A DNA stretch of 64,000 nucleotides from Aquibacillus rhizosphaerae (GCF_030282825.1 NZ_JASTZU010000041.1:145411-209410); one strand, 5' to 3'; counted from the stretch's first letter, positions 46,566-56,654 are shown. Program-made: numbers and translations. The notes: generated from the letters alone by a model not told the origin.

Positions 46566-47577
46566 AGTAGATAAGCTGAACAAGGTGGCCGAACAAAGAC
46601 ATGGTCGATTAGGGTTAACAGATGAGCAAGTACTAGATATGTACCGTACGATGCTTTTGGCGAGGCGAATTGATGAAAGAATGTGGTTATTAAACCGTGC
46701 AGGGAAGATTCCGTTTGTGGTTTCTTGTCAAGGACAAGAAGCAGGCCAAGTCGGTGCATCATTTGCGCTAGATAGACAGAAGGACTTTGCACTGCCATAC
46801 TATCGTGATGTAGGTGTTGTATTAGCTTTTGGAATGACTGCGAAAGATTTAATGATGCAGGCATATGCTAAAGCGGATGATCCCAATTCTGGTGGTCGAC
46901 AGATGCCTGGGCATTTTGGTCAAAAGAAAAATCGAATTGTAACAGGTTCATCACCTGTTACGACACAGGTGCCTCATGCAGTTGGAATTGCGCTTGGAGC
47001 AAAAATGGAGAAAAAAGATTTTGTAAGCTTTGTTACTTTTGGAGAGGGTTCATCTAACCAAGGTGATTTCCATGAAGGCGCAAATTTTGCAGCTGTCCAT
47101 AAACTTCCTGTAATTTTTATGGTGGAAAATAACCAGTATGCTATTTCTGTTCCATTAAGCAAGCAAGTAGCATGTGAGAAAATTTCTGATCGTGCAATCG
47201 GATATGGAATGCCGGGAATTACTGTTGACGGTAATGATCCATTAGCTGTTTATGAAGCAGTTAAAGATGCTAGAAAAAGAGGGAATAATGGGGAAGGTCC
47301 TACATTGATAGAAGTGATTTCTTATCGGTTAACTCCTCACTCTAGTGATGACGATGATCGTAGCTACCGTGGTAGAGAAGAAGTTGAAGAGGCAAAGCAA
47401 AAGGATGGAATCTATAGCTTTGCGGATTACTTGAGAAAACTTAATATCTTAACTGAAGAAATAGAAACGAAAATGGAAAAAGAGATAAAAAAGATAATTG
47501 ATGACGCAACCGATGATGCAGAAAATGCAGCATATGCGGATCCCAAATCAATTTACAAGCATGTATATGCAGAGTAG
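46558..47577 (+). CDS. bkdAA: Branched-chain 2-oxoacid dehydrogenase E1 alpha
   Basis: 339-residue TPP-binding subunit that decarboxylates 2-oxo acids of Leu, Ile and Val. GQEAGQVGASFAL, the TPP motif GEGSSNQGDFHEGANFAAVHKLPVIF-type region around residues 160-185, ENNQYAISVP, and the phosphorylation-loop-like YRLTPHSSDDDD are present. Ribosome site GGGAGG lies within lpdV. Works with BkdAB, BkdB and LpdV to make branched acyl-CoA primers. Confidence 0.95.
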   Translation: MVKVDKLNKVAEQRHGRLGLTDEQVLDMYRTMLLARRIDERMWLLNRAGKIPFVVSCQGQEAGQVGASFALDRQKDFALPYYRDVGVVLAFGMTAKDLMMQAYAKADDPNSGGRQMPGHFGQKKNRIVTGSSPVTTQVPHAVGIALGAKMEKKDFVSFVTFGEGSSNQGDFHEGANFAAVHKLPVIFMVENNQYAISVPLSKQVACEKISDRAIGYGMPGITVDGNDPLAVYEAVKDARKRGNNGEGPTLIEVISYRLTPHSSDDDDRSYRGREEVEEAKQKDGIYSFADYLRKLNILTEEIETKMEKEIKKIIDDATDDAENAAYADPKSIYKHVYAE

Positions 47578-47592
47578 GGAGGAGGAAATATT

Positions 47593-48576
47593 ATGCCAGT
47601 AATGTCTTATATACAAGCAATAACGCAAGCATTACATGAAGAAATGGAACGAGACGAAAAGGTTTTTGTTCTGGGGGAAGATGTAGGAGTGCGTGGTGGT
47701 GTATTCCGAGCAACTGAGGGATTATACGAAAAATTTGGTGAAACAAGGGTATTGGATACACCACTTGCAGAATCCGCTATTGCAGGTGTAGGAATTGGTT
47801 CTGCCATGTATGGGATGCGACCTGTGGCAGAAATGCAATTCGCTGATTTTATTATGCCAGCGGTTAATCAAATTATCTCAGAGGCAGCTAAAATAAGGTA
47901 TCGTTCCAACAATGATTGGAGTTGTCCAATTACGATTCGTGCACCATATGGCGGAGGTGTTCATGGCGCATTGTATCACTCACAATCGATTGAATCTGTT
48001 TTTGCTAATCAACCAGGGTTGAAGATTGTTATGCCTTCCACTCCCTATGATGTAAAAGGTTTATTAAAAGCGTCGATTCGTGATGAAGATCCCGTACTAT
48101 TTCTTGAACATAAACGTGCTTATCGTCTAATTAAAGGCGAGGTGCCAGAAGAAGACTACACAGTACCAATTGGAAAGGCAGATGTTAAACGTGAAGGAAC
48201 CGACATCACAGTTATTACATACGGATTATGTGTACATTTTGCACTTCAGGCAGCAGAAAAATTAGAGGCTGAAGGAATCGATGCCCATATTCTAGATTTA
48301 CGAACCGTTTATCCTCTAGATAAAGAAGCGATAATAGAAGCCGCGTCTAAAACAGGTAAAGTGTTATTGATTACAGAGGATAATTTAGAAGGCAGTATCA
48401 TTGGTGAAGTTTCAGCAATTATAAGTGAGAATTGTCTTTTTGATTTAGATGCACCAATTAAACGTTTAGCAGGTCCAGACGTTCCATCGATGCCATATGC
48501 ACCGCCATTAGAGAAAGAATTTATGATCAATCCCGATAAAGTAGAACATGCTATGCGTGAACTTGCGGAATTTTAA
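47593..48576 (+). CDS. bkdAB: Branched-chain 2-oxoacid dehydrogenase E1 beta
   Basis: 327-residue partner of BkdAA. Transketolase pyrimidine domain with FVLGEDVGVRGGVFRATEGL near residues 25-45, RVLDTPLAESAIAGVGIGSA, and YGGGVHGALYHSQS, followed by a transketolase C-terminal domain (from about 195). ATG behind AGGGAGGAGG. 15 bp after bkdAA. Confidence 0.96.
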   Translation: MPVMSYIQAITQALHEEMERDEKVFVLGEDVGVRGGVFRATEGLYEKFGETRVLDTPLAESAIAGVGIGSAMYGMRPVAEMQFADFIMPAVNQIISEAAKIRYRSNNDWSCPITIRAPYGGGVHGALYHSQSIESVFANQPGLKIVMPSTPYDVKGLLKASIRDEDPVLFLEHKRAYRLIKGEVPEEDYTVPIGKADVKREGTDITVITYGLCVHFALQAAEKLEAEGIDAHILDLRTVYPLDKEAIIEAASKTGKVLLITEDNLEGSIIGEVSAIISENCLFDLDAPIKRLAGPDVPSMPYAPPLEKEFMINPDKVEHAMRELAEF

Positions 48577-48597
48577 TAGGTAAAGGAGGGACATGCC

Positions 48598-49887
48598 TTG
48601 GCTTTAGAAAAGATTACAATGCCTCAGCTAGGAGAAAGTGTGACAGAGGGAACGATAAGTAATTGGCTTGTGCAAGAGGGAGATCACGTGAATAAATATG
48701 ATCCAATTGCTGAAGTGATGACTGATAAAGTAAATGCAGAAGTTCCATCATCTTATACCGGCGTAATTAAAAATTTTGTTGCCGGTGAAGGGGAAACAAT
48801 TGATGTTGGTGAATTAATGTGTTATATCGAAGTAGAAGGTAGTGCCATAGTCGGTAGAGAAACCATTTCAAAAGAAAACCATGTATCAAATGAAGTGGCT
48901 ACACCAGAGGTGGAAAAGGATCAATCGATGAAAACAAGATATTCACCAGCGGTATTAAGGCTAGCTCAAGAAAATGATATCGACTTACAACAACTGACTG
49001 GTTCTGGCAGAGGTGGGCGAGTTACGCGTAAGGATATTGAAAAAATTCTTAGCAGTAATGTCGATTCTGAAACAACAAAAACAATATCACAGCCATCCAA
49101 AAAAACTGTTGTAAATCACGAAGAAATGAACGAGAAGAATTATTATAATCCACCTGCACCGGAGCCTCAAGTAATTGAAACTGCAAGCGGAGACAAAGAA
49201 ATTCCAATTACAGGTATAAGAAGAACCATTGCAAAAAATATGGTGCGTTCAACAACTACAATTCCACATGCTTGGATGATGATTGAAGTAGATGTAACCA
49301 ATTTAGTGAAATATAGAGATTCCGAAAAGACACGCTTTAAAGAAAATGAAGGATATAATCTATCCTACTTTGCCTTCTTTCTTAATGCCGTAGCGAAAGC
49401 ACTAAAAAAATTCCCGCAATTAAATAGCTCGTGGGCTGGGGATAAAATTATTCATCGCAAGGAAATTAATCTATCAATAGCGGTAGCTCGTGATGATGAG
49501 TTGTTTGTGCCAGTTATTAAAAATGTAGATGAAAAAAGTATTAAGGGAATTGCTAAAGAAATTGATACTCTCGCTAAAAAGGCTCGAAAAGGTAATTTGA
49601 CGCCTCATGATATGGAAGGTGGAACTTTTACCGTTAATAATACTGGTTCTTTTGGTTCAGTACAATCCATGGGCGTAATTAATTATCCGCAGGCGGCTAT
49701 CTTACAGGTGGAATCGATTGTTAAACGGCCAGTTATTATTAATGATATGTTTGCAGCTAGAGATATGGTTAATCTTTGTCTATCACTTGATCACCGTGTG
49801 CTTGATGGTGTAATTTGTGGACAATTCATGTCACATATAAAAGATATATTAGAAAACATATCTAGTGATACAACACCAATTTATTAA
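48598..49887 (+). CDS. bkdB: Branched-chain 2-oxoacid dehydrogenase E2 (lipoyl acyltransferase)
   Basis: 429-residue core subunit. Lipoyl domain (about 3-78) with the lipoylated lysine in EVMTDKVNAEVPS, a peripheral subunit-binding domain (about 120-156: YSPAVLRLAQENDIDL and GSGRGGRVTRKDI), a flexible linker, and the catalytic acyltransferase domain (about 205-425) ending with the active-site SLDHRVLDGVI. TTG start; AAGGAGGGAC is well placed. Last gene of the operon. Confidence 0.96.
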   Translation: MALEKITMPQLGESVTEGTISNWLVQEGDHVNKYDPIAEVMTDKVNAEVPSSYTGVIKNFVAGEGETIDVGELMCYIEVEGSAIVGRETISKENHVSNEVATPEVEKDQSMKTRYSPAVLRLAQENDIDLQQLTGSGRGGRVTRKDIEKILSSNVDSETTKTISQPSKKTVVNHEEMNEKNYYNPPAPEPQVIETASGDKEIPITGIRRTIAKNMVRSTTTIPHAWMMIEVDVTNLVKYRDSEKTRFKENEGYNLSYFAFFLNAVAKALKKFPQLNSSWAGDKIIHRKEINLSIAVARDDELFVPVIKNVDEKSIKGIAKEIDTLAKKARKGNLTPHDMEGGTFTVNNTGSFGSVQSMGVINYPQAAILQVESIVKRPVIINDMFAARDMVNLCLSLDHRVLDGVICGQFMSHIKDILENISSDTTPIY

Positions 49888-49907
49888 GTCTAAGTTATTT
49901 AAAAATG

Positions 49908-49941
49908 AAAAACCTACTTTCACATAAAAGTAGGTTTTTTT
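49908..49941. terminator. Terminator between bkdB and the convergent ABC-F gene
   Basis: AAAAACCTACTTT pairs with AAAGTAGGTTTTT; T-rich on both sides, so it can serve both genes. Confidence 0.88.
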
Positions 49942-49947
49942 ATATAA

Positions 49948-51504
49948 TTAAAAAGCTTTTGTTGTCCAATCTTCACAGTTCCAAACGTCAGTGACAATAT
50001 CTTTATAAAAATCTGGTTCGTGCGAAATAAGCAGTACACTGCCTTTATATTCGTTTAGTGCTCGCTTAAGTTCTTCTTTTGCGTCACGATCAAGGTGGTT
50101 TGTAGGTTCATCCAGCACAAGTAAATTAGTATCTTTATTGATTAATTTACACAAGCGAACTTTTGCTTTTTCTCCTCCACTTAACACTTGCACTTTGCTT
50201 TCAATATGCTTTCTTGTTAGTCCACACTTTGCTAAAGAAGAGCGAACTTCTTGCTGGGTAAAGTGACGGAATTCCTCCCATATTTCTTCAATACATGTGT
50301 TTTGACTCGTTTTCTTAAGCTCTTGTTCGAAATAGCCAATATGCAAATGCTCTCCTAATTGGACAGAGCCTGATACGGGTTTTATTTCTCCGAGAATACT
50401 ACGAAGTAATGTAGTTTTACCAATACCGTTCGCTCCTGATAAAGCAATCTTTTGTCCGCGTTCCATTACTAAATCAAGTGGTCTAGATAATGGTTCCTCA
50501 TAGCCAATAACTAGATTTTTTGTTTCAAATAGATACTTTCCAGATGTTCGTGCTTGTTTGAAGTGAAATTGAGGCTTTGGCTTTTCAGCGTCTAATTCAA
50601 TTACGTCCATCTTATCTAATTTTTTCTGACGAGACATTGCCATTTTACTTGTTGCAGCATTTGCCTTATTTCTTGCTACAAAATCTTTCAGGTTAGCAAT
50701 TTCTTTTTGTTGTTTCTTATGTGCAGATGCCACTTGTTGTTTCCGCATCTCATATACTCGTAGAAATTCATCATAGTCCCCAGGATAACGGGTCAGTTGC
50801 TGATTTTCCATGTGATAGATTAAATTTACAACCGTATTTAAGAAAGGAATGTCGTGTGAGACTAAAATGAATGCATGATCATAAGACATTAAATAATTCT
50901 TTAACCACTCTATATGTTCCACATCAAGGTAGTTTGTTGGCTCATCAAGAATTAAAATGTCTGGTTTCTCTAATAATAATTTGGCAAGCAGTACTTTCGT
51001 TCGTTGTCCTCCACTTAAATCGTGAACGTCACGTTCCAATCCAAAGTCATTTAAGCCGAGTCCATTAGCAACTTCTTCTACTTTTGCATCAATCATATAG
51101 AAGTCATTATTTGTTAAAGAATCCTGGATTCTACCAGTTTCTTCTAAAAGTTTTTCTAGTTGATCAGGTTCTACGTCCCCCATTTTTCCAAATAGGTTAT
51201 TCATCTCTTCTTCCATATCATATAAATATTTAAAAGCAGTTCTTAGTACTTCACGAATTGTCATTCCCTGCTTTAAATCAGTATGTTGATCTAAATAACC
51301 GACCCTTGTATGTTTAGACCATTCCACTTTACCTGCATCAGGATCTAATTTTCCTGTGATTATATTCATAAAAGTAGACTTACCTTCTCCATTTGCACCG
51401 ATAAGACCAATATGTTCACCTTGCAATAACCGGAAAGAAACTTCGTCGAAAATTGCTCGATCCCCGAATCCATGACTTAAATTACTAACTGTTAATAAAC
51501 TCAT
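49948..51504 (-). CDS. yfmM: ABC-F family ATPase, YfmM type
   Basis: 518 residues, exactly the length recalled for B. subtilis YfmM. Two ABC domains: Walker A GANGEGKST (about 36-44) and GANGIGKTT (about 354-362), signatures LSGGQRTKV and LSGGEKAKV, Walker B LILDEPTNYLD and LVLDEPTNHLD, joined by a charged helical linker. No membrane segments. ABC-F proteins bind the ribosomal E site and relieve stalls; some give antibiotic resistance, but no resistance role can be read from this sequence. Minus strand, monocistronic. Confidence 0.88.
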   Translation of the reverse strand: MSLLTVSNLSHGFGDRAIFDEVSFRLLQGEHIGLIGANGEGKSTFMNIITGKLDPDAGKVEWSKHTRVGYLDQHTDLKQGMTIREVLRTAFKYLYDMEEEMNNLFGKMGDVEPDQLEKLLEETGRIQDSLTNNDFYMIDAKVEEVANGLGLNDFGLERDVHDLSGGQRTKVLLAKLLLEKPDILILDEPTNYLDVEHIEWLKNYLMSYDHAFILVSHDIPFLNTVVNLIYHMENQQLTRYPGDYDEFLRVYEMRKQQVASAHKKQQKEIANLKDFVARNKANAATSKMAMSRQKKLDKMDVIELDAEKPKPQFHFKQARTSGKYLFETKNLVIGYEEPLSRPLDLVMERGQKIALSGANGIGKTTLLRSILGEIKPVSGSVQLGEHLHIGYFEQELKKTSQNTCIEEIWEEFRHFTQQEVRSSLAKCGLTRKHIESKVQVLSGGEKAKVRLCKLINKDTNLLVLDEPTNHLDRDAKEELKRALNEYKGSVLLISHEPDFYKDIVTDVWNCEDWTTKAF

Positions 51505-51895
51505 AATTAATACACCTTTTCCTTTAATAAGTTCAGACTTTATCTATTATAAAGCTCATTTATAAAAAGTGATAGTAGTTAATCAAGATTAAAAAAAATT
51601 GGTGTTAAATAGGACATGAGGTTTAGTAAGTTTTATGACTATGTAAACTTTTCATTATTTGAAAAAAAAGTAACTATCTGAGGGAGTTTATAGGTTTTTA
51701 GTTTACAAAATAAATTATCTCGTGAAAGAATAGGATATTATTTCGTTTAAAATAATCAATCAACAAAAAATACTTAAGAAAAGTTTACTTATTTACTACT
51801 AAGGTACTATAGAATTAAGGTATAATAGACGTTGGATAATGGAAGTGATACCATTAAAATTACTAGAAACAAAGTTGAAAGAGAGTGAAACTGTC
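51505..51895. other. Intergenic region between the ABC-F gene and yeeI
   Basis: About 390 bp, AT-rich, between divergent genes. TATAAT at 51821-51826 is a likely -10 for yeeI, but its -35 is weak. The frame extension of yeeI upstream of 51896 has no family support. No other feature seen. Confidence 0.4.
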
Positions 51896-52612
51896 ATGGG
51901 ACGTAAATGGAATAATATAAAAGAAAAGAAAGCGTCAAAAGATGCTAATACAAGTAGAATCTATGCTAAGTTTGGTCGTGAAATTTATGTGGCTGCTAAG
52001 CAAGGTGAACCTGATCCGGAGTTAAACACATCTTTAAAGTTTGTATTGGAACGAGCAAAAACATATAGTGTACCAAAGTCAATCATTGATCGTGCAATAG
52101 AAAAAGCAAAAGGTGGGTCTGAAGAGAACTACGATGAACTTCGTTATGAAGGTTTTGGTCCCAATGGATCTATGATTATTGTCGATACATTGACGAACAA
52201 CGTAAATCGCACAGCTGCTGAAGTACGTGCTGCTTTTAATAAAAATGGTGGTAATATGGGCGTTAATGGTTCTGTAGCCTATATGTTTGATAATACAGCT
52301 GTAATTGGTTTTGTTGGAAAAACAGAAGAAGAAGTACTCGAATTGTTAATGGATGCAGATTTGGATGCACGTGACATTATTGAGGAAGATGAAACCGTTA
52401 TTGTTTACACAGAGCCAGATCAGTTTCATACCGTACAAGAAACCATTAAAGGTGCTGGTATTACAGAATTCGAAGTAGCTGAACTAACAATGCTTGCACA
52501 AAGTGAAGTAACACTTGACGTGGAAACTAGAGAACAATTTGAAAAATTAATTGATGCATTAGAAGATTTAGAAGATGTCGGCCAAGTCTATCATAATGTA
52601 GACCTTGGATAA
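51896..52612 (+). CDS. yeeI: YebC/PmpR-family protein YeeI
   Basis: 238-residue YebC-family protein. It starts [20 protein letters not shown] and contains [35 protein letters not shown] and [15 protein letters not shown], almost the same as B. subtilis YeeI. YebC proteins are described as regulators, and more recently as factors easing ribosome stalls at proline. ATG 51896 is used instead of 51839 because the family starts there; GAGAG at about 51882 is a modest ribosome site. Confidence 0.92.
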   Translation: MGRKWNNIKEKKASKDANTSRIYAKFGREIYVAAKQGEPDPELNTSLKFVLERAKTYSVPKSIIDRAIEKAKGGSEENYDELRYEGFGPNGSMIIVDTLTNNVNRTAAEVRAAFNKNGGNMGVNGSVAYMFDNTAVIGFVGKTEEEVLELLMDADLDARDIIEEDETVIVYTEPDQFHTVQETIKGAGITEFEVAELTMLAQSEVTLDVETREQFEKLIDALEDLEDVGQVYHNVDLG

Positions 52613-52875
52613 TTGAATAGAATAGCGATAACAATTTTACTAGGTTTAGATGGATGGCATTCGTGTATTAAGAAATATTTAATACCTGTCTGCCATTTTA
52701 AGTATGAGAATATTTTTATAAGTACATGTCAACAATCACAATAAGATATAAAATAAAGAGTTATGTCTTTCTATAAACCTAATTTCAAGAAAAAAGTTCA
52801 AATCTCTTTGTACCTATATAATCCTTTAGTGTTTTCAATCTAATTTTTTGAACGTAATCTAAGGGGAGAGTGTAT

Positions 52876-53067
52876 GTGAAAAAGCGTCTAGTATTTTATA
52901 TGATATTTGTAATTACTTATGTGATCTTACAAATGTTGGTACCTGATACCCGTGAATCAACGCCGTCATATATGGGTAGTTTGTACACTATTATTGTAGT
53001 TTTGTTAGCTTTAGGAATAGCTTTTGGTATAACAAGGTTTTACAATAAAGGAAGAGATAATAAATAG
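52876..53067 (+). CDS. Small two-helix membrane protein, unknown function
   Basis: 63 residues with two hydrophobic segments (about 3-20 and 33-51) and a short basic tail. GTG 52876 lies 8 bp after AAGGGGAG, which favours it over GTG 52870. It stands between yeeI and yajQ on the same strand. I do not recognise a family, but the strong ribosome site and two clean helices suggest a real gene. Confidence 0.65.
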   Translation: MKKRLVFYMIFVITYVILQMLVPDTRESTPSYMGSLYTIIVVLLALGIAFGITRFYNKGRDNK

Positions 53068-53113
53068 ATTACATATAAAAAAATCAAAAAAATTTAAAAG
53101 TGGAGGTATTAAT

Positions 53114-53605
53114 ATGGCAAAAGATAATTCATTTGATATTGTCTCAGAAATCGATTTATCAGAAGTGAATAATGCAGTTACAATGGCAACAAAAGAGATC
53201 AAGACAAGGTATGATTTTAAGGGGAGTAAAAGTACAATAAATGTAGAAGATGGAGAGCTGGTATTAGTTTCGGATGATGAATACAAATTAGAACAGTTAA
53301 AGGATGTTTTAATTAGTAAATTAATTAAACGTAATGTATCGACAAAGAATTTAGACTATGGAAAAGTTGAGAGTGCATTTGGTGGTACCGTTCGCCAACG
53401 AGCAAAGTTGGTTCAAGGCATTGATAAAGAACAAGCAAAAAAGATAAATAAAATCATTAAGGATAGTGGTGTGAAGGTGAAAAGCCAAATTCAAGATGAT
53501 CAAGTTCGAGTTACCGGAAAAAACCGTGATGATTTGCAAGCGATAATTGCTGCGATACGGGCTGCTAATTTGTCGATAGATGTACAGTTTATAAATTACC
53601 GTTAA
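53114..53605 (+). CDS. yajQ: YajQ-family (DUF520) nucleotide-binding protein
   Basis: 163-residue two-domain ferredoxin-like protein of the YajQ family. It starts [20 protein letters not shown], contains [13 protein letters not shown] and ends [13 protein letters not shown], all hallmark. Proteobacterial members bind cyclic di-GMP; ligand binding in Firmicutes is not established. ATG behind GTGGAGG. Confidence 0.93.
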   Translation: MAKDNSFDIVSEIDLSEVNNAVTMATKEIKTRYDFKGSKSTINVEDGELVLVSDDEYKLEQLKDVLISKLIKRNVSTKNLDYGKVESAFGGTVRQRAKLVQGIDKEQAKKINKIIKDSGVKVKSQIQDDQVRVTGKNRDDLQAIIAAIRAANLSIDVQFINYR

Positions 53606-53707
53606 AATTTTTAAATGGGAATTCAAAATGAGTTTTGTCCGTAATTTCATTCTGTTAATGTTTATCGTAAGTTTTTAAAGTAATCATCATGAAAAAAGGA
53701 GGAAATT

Positions 53708-54487
53708 ATGGAAGATATACTCAAGGTTAAGGATAAGGTATTTGTAGTGATGGGTGTAGCTAACGAGAGAAGCTTAGCGTGGGGTGTTGCACAATCGTTA
53801 TATAAAGCAGGAGCAAGGTTAATCTTCACATATAGAAAAGAACGTTCTTTGTCTAAGCTTACTAAACTACTAGATGAAAATGATCATAAAGCTGAACTTG
53901 TTGTAAAGTGTGACGTCAACGATGATGAAAGTATAAAAAACGCATTTGTAGAAATAAAAGAAAAGGTACATACCATCCATGGAATTGTTCATTCCATCGC
54001 ATTCGCGCATGGAGAAGATTTAAAAGCAGATTTTGTAGAGACATCGAGGGACGGATATGCTTTTGCCCAAAATTCAAGTGCTTATTCTCTAATAGCAGTT
54101 ACAAGAGAAGCTAGAAATTGTTTAGCTGAGGGTAGCTCAATTGTTACAATGAGTGCACTAGGAGCAGAAAGAGCATTAGATGGCTATAAGGTGATGGGTG
54201 TAGCTAAAGCAGCTTTAGAATCGGCTGTTAAATACTTAGCCTTAGATTTAGGTGAAGATGATATTAGGGTGAATGCTATTTCAGCAGGTCCTATTCGAAC
54301 GCTTGCTGCAAAGGGAATTCCATCTTTTAATCAGATGTTGCATGATATTGAAGCGAAAGCCCCGATGAAGCGGAATGTAACAAAAGAAGAAGTTGGAGAT
54401 ATGACGTTGACTATTCTTAGTCCGCTCTCAAGAGGGGTTACAGGAGAAGTAATACATGTAGACTCGGGTTATCATATTGTTGGATAA
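53708..54487 (+). CDS. fabI: Enoyl-[acyl-carrier-protein] reductase FabI
   Basis: 259-residue SDR-type enoyl-ACP reductase, last step of each fatty-acid elongation cycle and the target of triclosan. GVANERSLAWGVAQSLYKAG is the FabI-type N-terminus; the catalytic Tyr/Lys pair is in LDGYKVMGVAKAALES, and NAISAGPIRTLAAKGI follows. Strong ribosome site AAAGGAGG. The 100-bp leader shows no obvious FapR-like palindrome, unlike accB in this window. Confidence 0.94.
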   Translation: MEDILKVKDKVFVVMGVANERSLAWGVAQSLYKAGARLIFTYRKERSLSKLTKLLDENDHKAELVVKCDVNDDESIKNAFVEIKEKVHTIHGIVHSIAFAHGEDLKADFVETSRDGYAFAQNSSAYSLIAVTREARNCLAEGSSIVTMSALGAERALDGYKVMGVAKAALESAVKYLALDLGEDDIRVNAISAGPIRTLAAKGIPSFNQMLHDIEAKAPMKRNVTKEEVGDMTLTILSPLSRGVTGEVIHVDSGYHIVG

Positions 54488-54575
54488 TTTATAACCCACG
54501 ATCTCTATCTATTGCTACACTAGTTTCGTTTTTTAAATAATATTGAAGCAATTTCAAGTTATCAAATATATATGT

Positions 54576-54619
54576 AGGCTACCCTTATTAAAATTGTCTT
54601 ATAAAGGGTAGCCTTTTTT
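54576..54619 (+). terminator. Terminator after fabI
   Basis: AGGCTACCCTTAT (54576-54588) pairs with ATAAAGGGTAGCCT (54601-54614), followed by T residues. Confidence 0.85.
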
Positions 54620-54648
54620 AAGAAGTTAGTATCCTCTTTGAAAATCAG

Positions 54649-54856
54649 CTAAATTTTGGCTGGTTGATTACCATTCTGATAATTTTTTAAGTTTGGAATC
54701 AGAATATCTTCAATTACCCGTTTATTAAAATGCTTGGTGAATCCAGCTGAATGAGAAGTAATAATTACATTGTCTAAGTTCCATAATGGATTTGTTTTTT
54801 CTAAAGGTTCTGTTTGAAAAACATCAAGACCCGCACCAGCTATTTTCTTTTCATTT
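54649..54856 (-). pseudogene. 3' part of an interrupted D-2-hydroxyacid dehydrogenase gene
   Basis: Minus-strand reading gives LNEKKIAGAGLDVFQTEPLE, then KTNPLWNLDNVIITSHSAG and a normal end at 54649-54651. This is the C-terminal part of a D-isomer 2-hydroxyacid dehydrogenase (the AGLDVF and NVIITSHSAG blocks, the latter with the catalytic His). The 5' part lies at 56738-57439, beyond an IS element. The last 8 bases (54849-54856, TTTCATTT) are one copy of the target duplication. Confidence 0.85.
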
Positions 54857-54881
54857 AGCTATGTTAAATAACTCTGTTGAT
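54857..54881 (+). repeat. Left terminal inverted repeat of the IS1595-like element
   Basis: AGCTATGTTAAATAACTCTG plus TTGAT. It matches the reverse complement of 56713-56737 at 22 of 25 positions and is preceded by the 8-bp duplication TTTCATTT. Confidence 0.88.
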
Positions 54882-54949
54882 ATTTGATATAAACGAATGT
54901 ATGTTCTATAATGTAAGTAAGTAAACAGTTGAGAACGGGGTTGTTTTGA

Positions 54950-55993
54950 ATGGCTTTGAAGGAAATCATTGATGAAATTAGAAAACTTAATACAGCAGAA
55001 CAATATCGCTTGAAAGAGTTTTTCACTAATTCTTTGGCTTCTTATTCAGCAAGTGAGCCTGTGTTCAAAGAAGTATCTGAACGCAAACATAAAGAAGGGT
55101 ACACTTGCACTCATTGCCAATCAAATAATGCCGTTCGTTTTGGAAAATATGAAGTTAAAATGGGGGCAAAAACACTTAAACGTCAGCGGTATCGCTGTAA
55201 GGATTGTAAAAAGACTTTTACCGATGTAACTAATACTCCTCTCTACCGCACTCATTTTCCTGATAAGTGGTTGGAATTCATTCAGTGTATGATTGAAGGC
55301 TATTCTTTAAGAAAATCTTCAGAATTACTTGGAGTTCACTATGTGACTCTTTTCTATTGGAGACATAAACTTTTATTCGCAATTAAAGAGATGGACTTTG
55401 AAAAATTCCAAGGCATTGTAGAAATGGATGGAACGTACTTTTTATACTCTGAAAAAGGAAAGCGTAAAATAGAGAATAGAAAGGCAAGGAAACGTGGTGG
55501 AGCATCAAAGAAAAGAGGTATAAGTAATGAACAGGTCTGTGTCCTTGTGGCAAGGGACCGTCAAAAAGTAACCTATTCAAAAGTAGTCGGTCAAGGTCGA
55601 ATTATTAAAACACGATTGGATAATGCAATTGGTGATAAATTATCAACATCAAATGTGCTTTGCACAGACGCTTGGAGAGCCTTTGCGACCTATGCTAAAG
55701 AAAAGGGTCTTGAACATTACACGTTTAAATCTGATGGAAAAGAGCGTGTTAAAGGTGTCTATCATATTCAAAATGTAAATAGCTATCACAGCCGACTTAA
55801 AGGCTGGATAAACCGTTTTAATGGCGTGGCTACAAAATACCTTGACCATTATTTGAGTTGGTTTCAATTCCTTGAGCAAATCAGGCATCGTAATGACGAC
55901 GATACTACTGTTGGTAAGTTGATTGTTGAAAGTTGTCTTTTCTCAACGGATGCTACCTATGATAAACTGAGGTTGTTAGATTTTTCCAGATAG
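54950..55993 (+). CDS. IS1595-family transposase
   Basis: 347 residues. N-terminal zinc ribbon (Cys53, Cys56, Cys83, Cys86; YTCTHCQ and YRCKDCKKTF), a helix-turn-helix-like segment (SLRKSSELLGVHYVTLFYWR, about 119-138), then the ISXO2-type catalytic domain: Asp160 (VEMDGTYF), Asp240 (LCTDAWRAF) and Asn277 in NSYHSRLKGWINRF, the DD(N)K pattern of IS1595. Appears intact, so possibly active. Weak ribosome site ahead of the ATG, as is common for transposases. Confidence 0.9.
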   Translation: MALKEIIDEIRKLNTAEQYRLKEFFTNSLASYSASEPVFKEVSERKHKEGYTCTHCQSNNAVRFGKYEVKMGAKTLKRQRYRCKDCKKTFTDVTNTPLYRTHFPDKWLEFIQCMIEGYSLRKSSELLGVHYVTLFYWRHKLLFAIKEMDFEKFQGIVEMDGTYFLYSEKGKRKIENRKARKRGGASKKRGISNEQVCVLVARDRQKVTYSKVVGQGRIIKTRLDNAIGDKLSTSNVLCTDAWRAFATYAKEKGLEHYTFKSDGKERVKGVYHIQNVNSYHSRLKGWINRFNGVATKYLDHYLSWFQFLEQIRHRNDDDTTVGKLIVESCLFSTDATYDKLRLLDFSR

Positions 55994-55994
55994 A

Positions 55995-56654
55995 ATGCAA
56001 TGTACGAAAAATATTAGAATTAAAGAGGAGGAGACAAAAATAAAAATCAAATCAATTTTGTACATATTAACACTAATTATTTTAGGTTATTTGATTAACA
56101 ACCTTTCTCATGTAAGTCCCCAACTTGGAGACTATGAAACTTTATTATGGTTAATAGCATTTTTAATATTAACATTGAGCTTTAGCGGGACCAGACAAAT
56201 CATCGCACCGTTAATAAATATCAGATTTATAAAAAGACCATCATCTTATATTTATATTTTGTTTACTTTAACGATACCTTACTTACTGCTATTGTTATGT
56301 GTTCATTATGAGTTATTGCTTGACGACACCTTAATTTTCTATTATAAACATGGACTATTAAAAGGCGAAAGTATTGGTGGAATAGTAAATTCTGTCTTTT
56401 TAGCTCCGATATGGGAAGAAGTGTTCTTCCGAGGTGTTTTGCTATTCTTCTTATTAAAATTCACAAAGCCTGTTTGGGCAATTTCTATTTCTTCTGTTAT
56501 GTTTGCAGTATTTCATCCAATGTATTGGATAATCACCCTTGTATCTGGTGTACTTTTATCTATAACAACATATAAGACTAAATCATTGATTCCATCAGTA
56601 ATATCACATTCACTTTGGAATTTGTATATGGCGAAATTATTTCTTTATTTTTAG
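55995..56654 (+). CDS. CPBP-family intramembrane metalloprotease, transposon passenger
   Basis: 219 residues with about six or seven membrane helices. All three CPBP (Abi/Rce1-like) motifs are present: EEVFFRG (141-147), FAVFH (170-174) and HSLWN (205-209), giving the Glu, Arg, His and Asn/His catalytic set. Bacterial CPBP proteins act in bacteriocin self-immunity, prenyl-protein-like processing or regulation; the role here is unknown. The ATG at 55995 lies 2 bp after the transposase stop, but a strong ribosome site GAGGAGGAG (56026-56034) is inside the frame, followed by an ATA where an ATG would be expected, so the true start is uncertain. Confidence 0.85.
   Translation: MQCTKNIRIKEEETKIKIKSILYILTLIILGYLINNLSHVSPQLGDYETLLWLIAFLILTLSFSGTRQIIAPLINIRFIKRPSSYIYILFTLTIPYLLLLLCVHYELLLDDTLIFYYKHGLLKGESIGGIVNSVFLAPIWEEVFFRGVLLFFLLKFTKPVWAISISSVMFAVFHPMYWIITLVSGVLLSITTYKTKSLIPSVISHSLWNLYMAKLFLYF

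Noticed and set aside
53606..53707. FapR operator before fabI
   Set aside because: No palindrome like TTAGTACC..TACTAA in the 100-bp leader.
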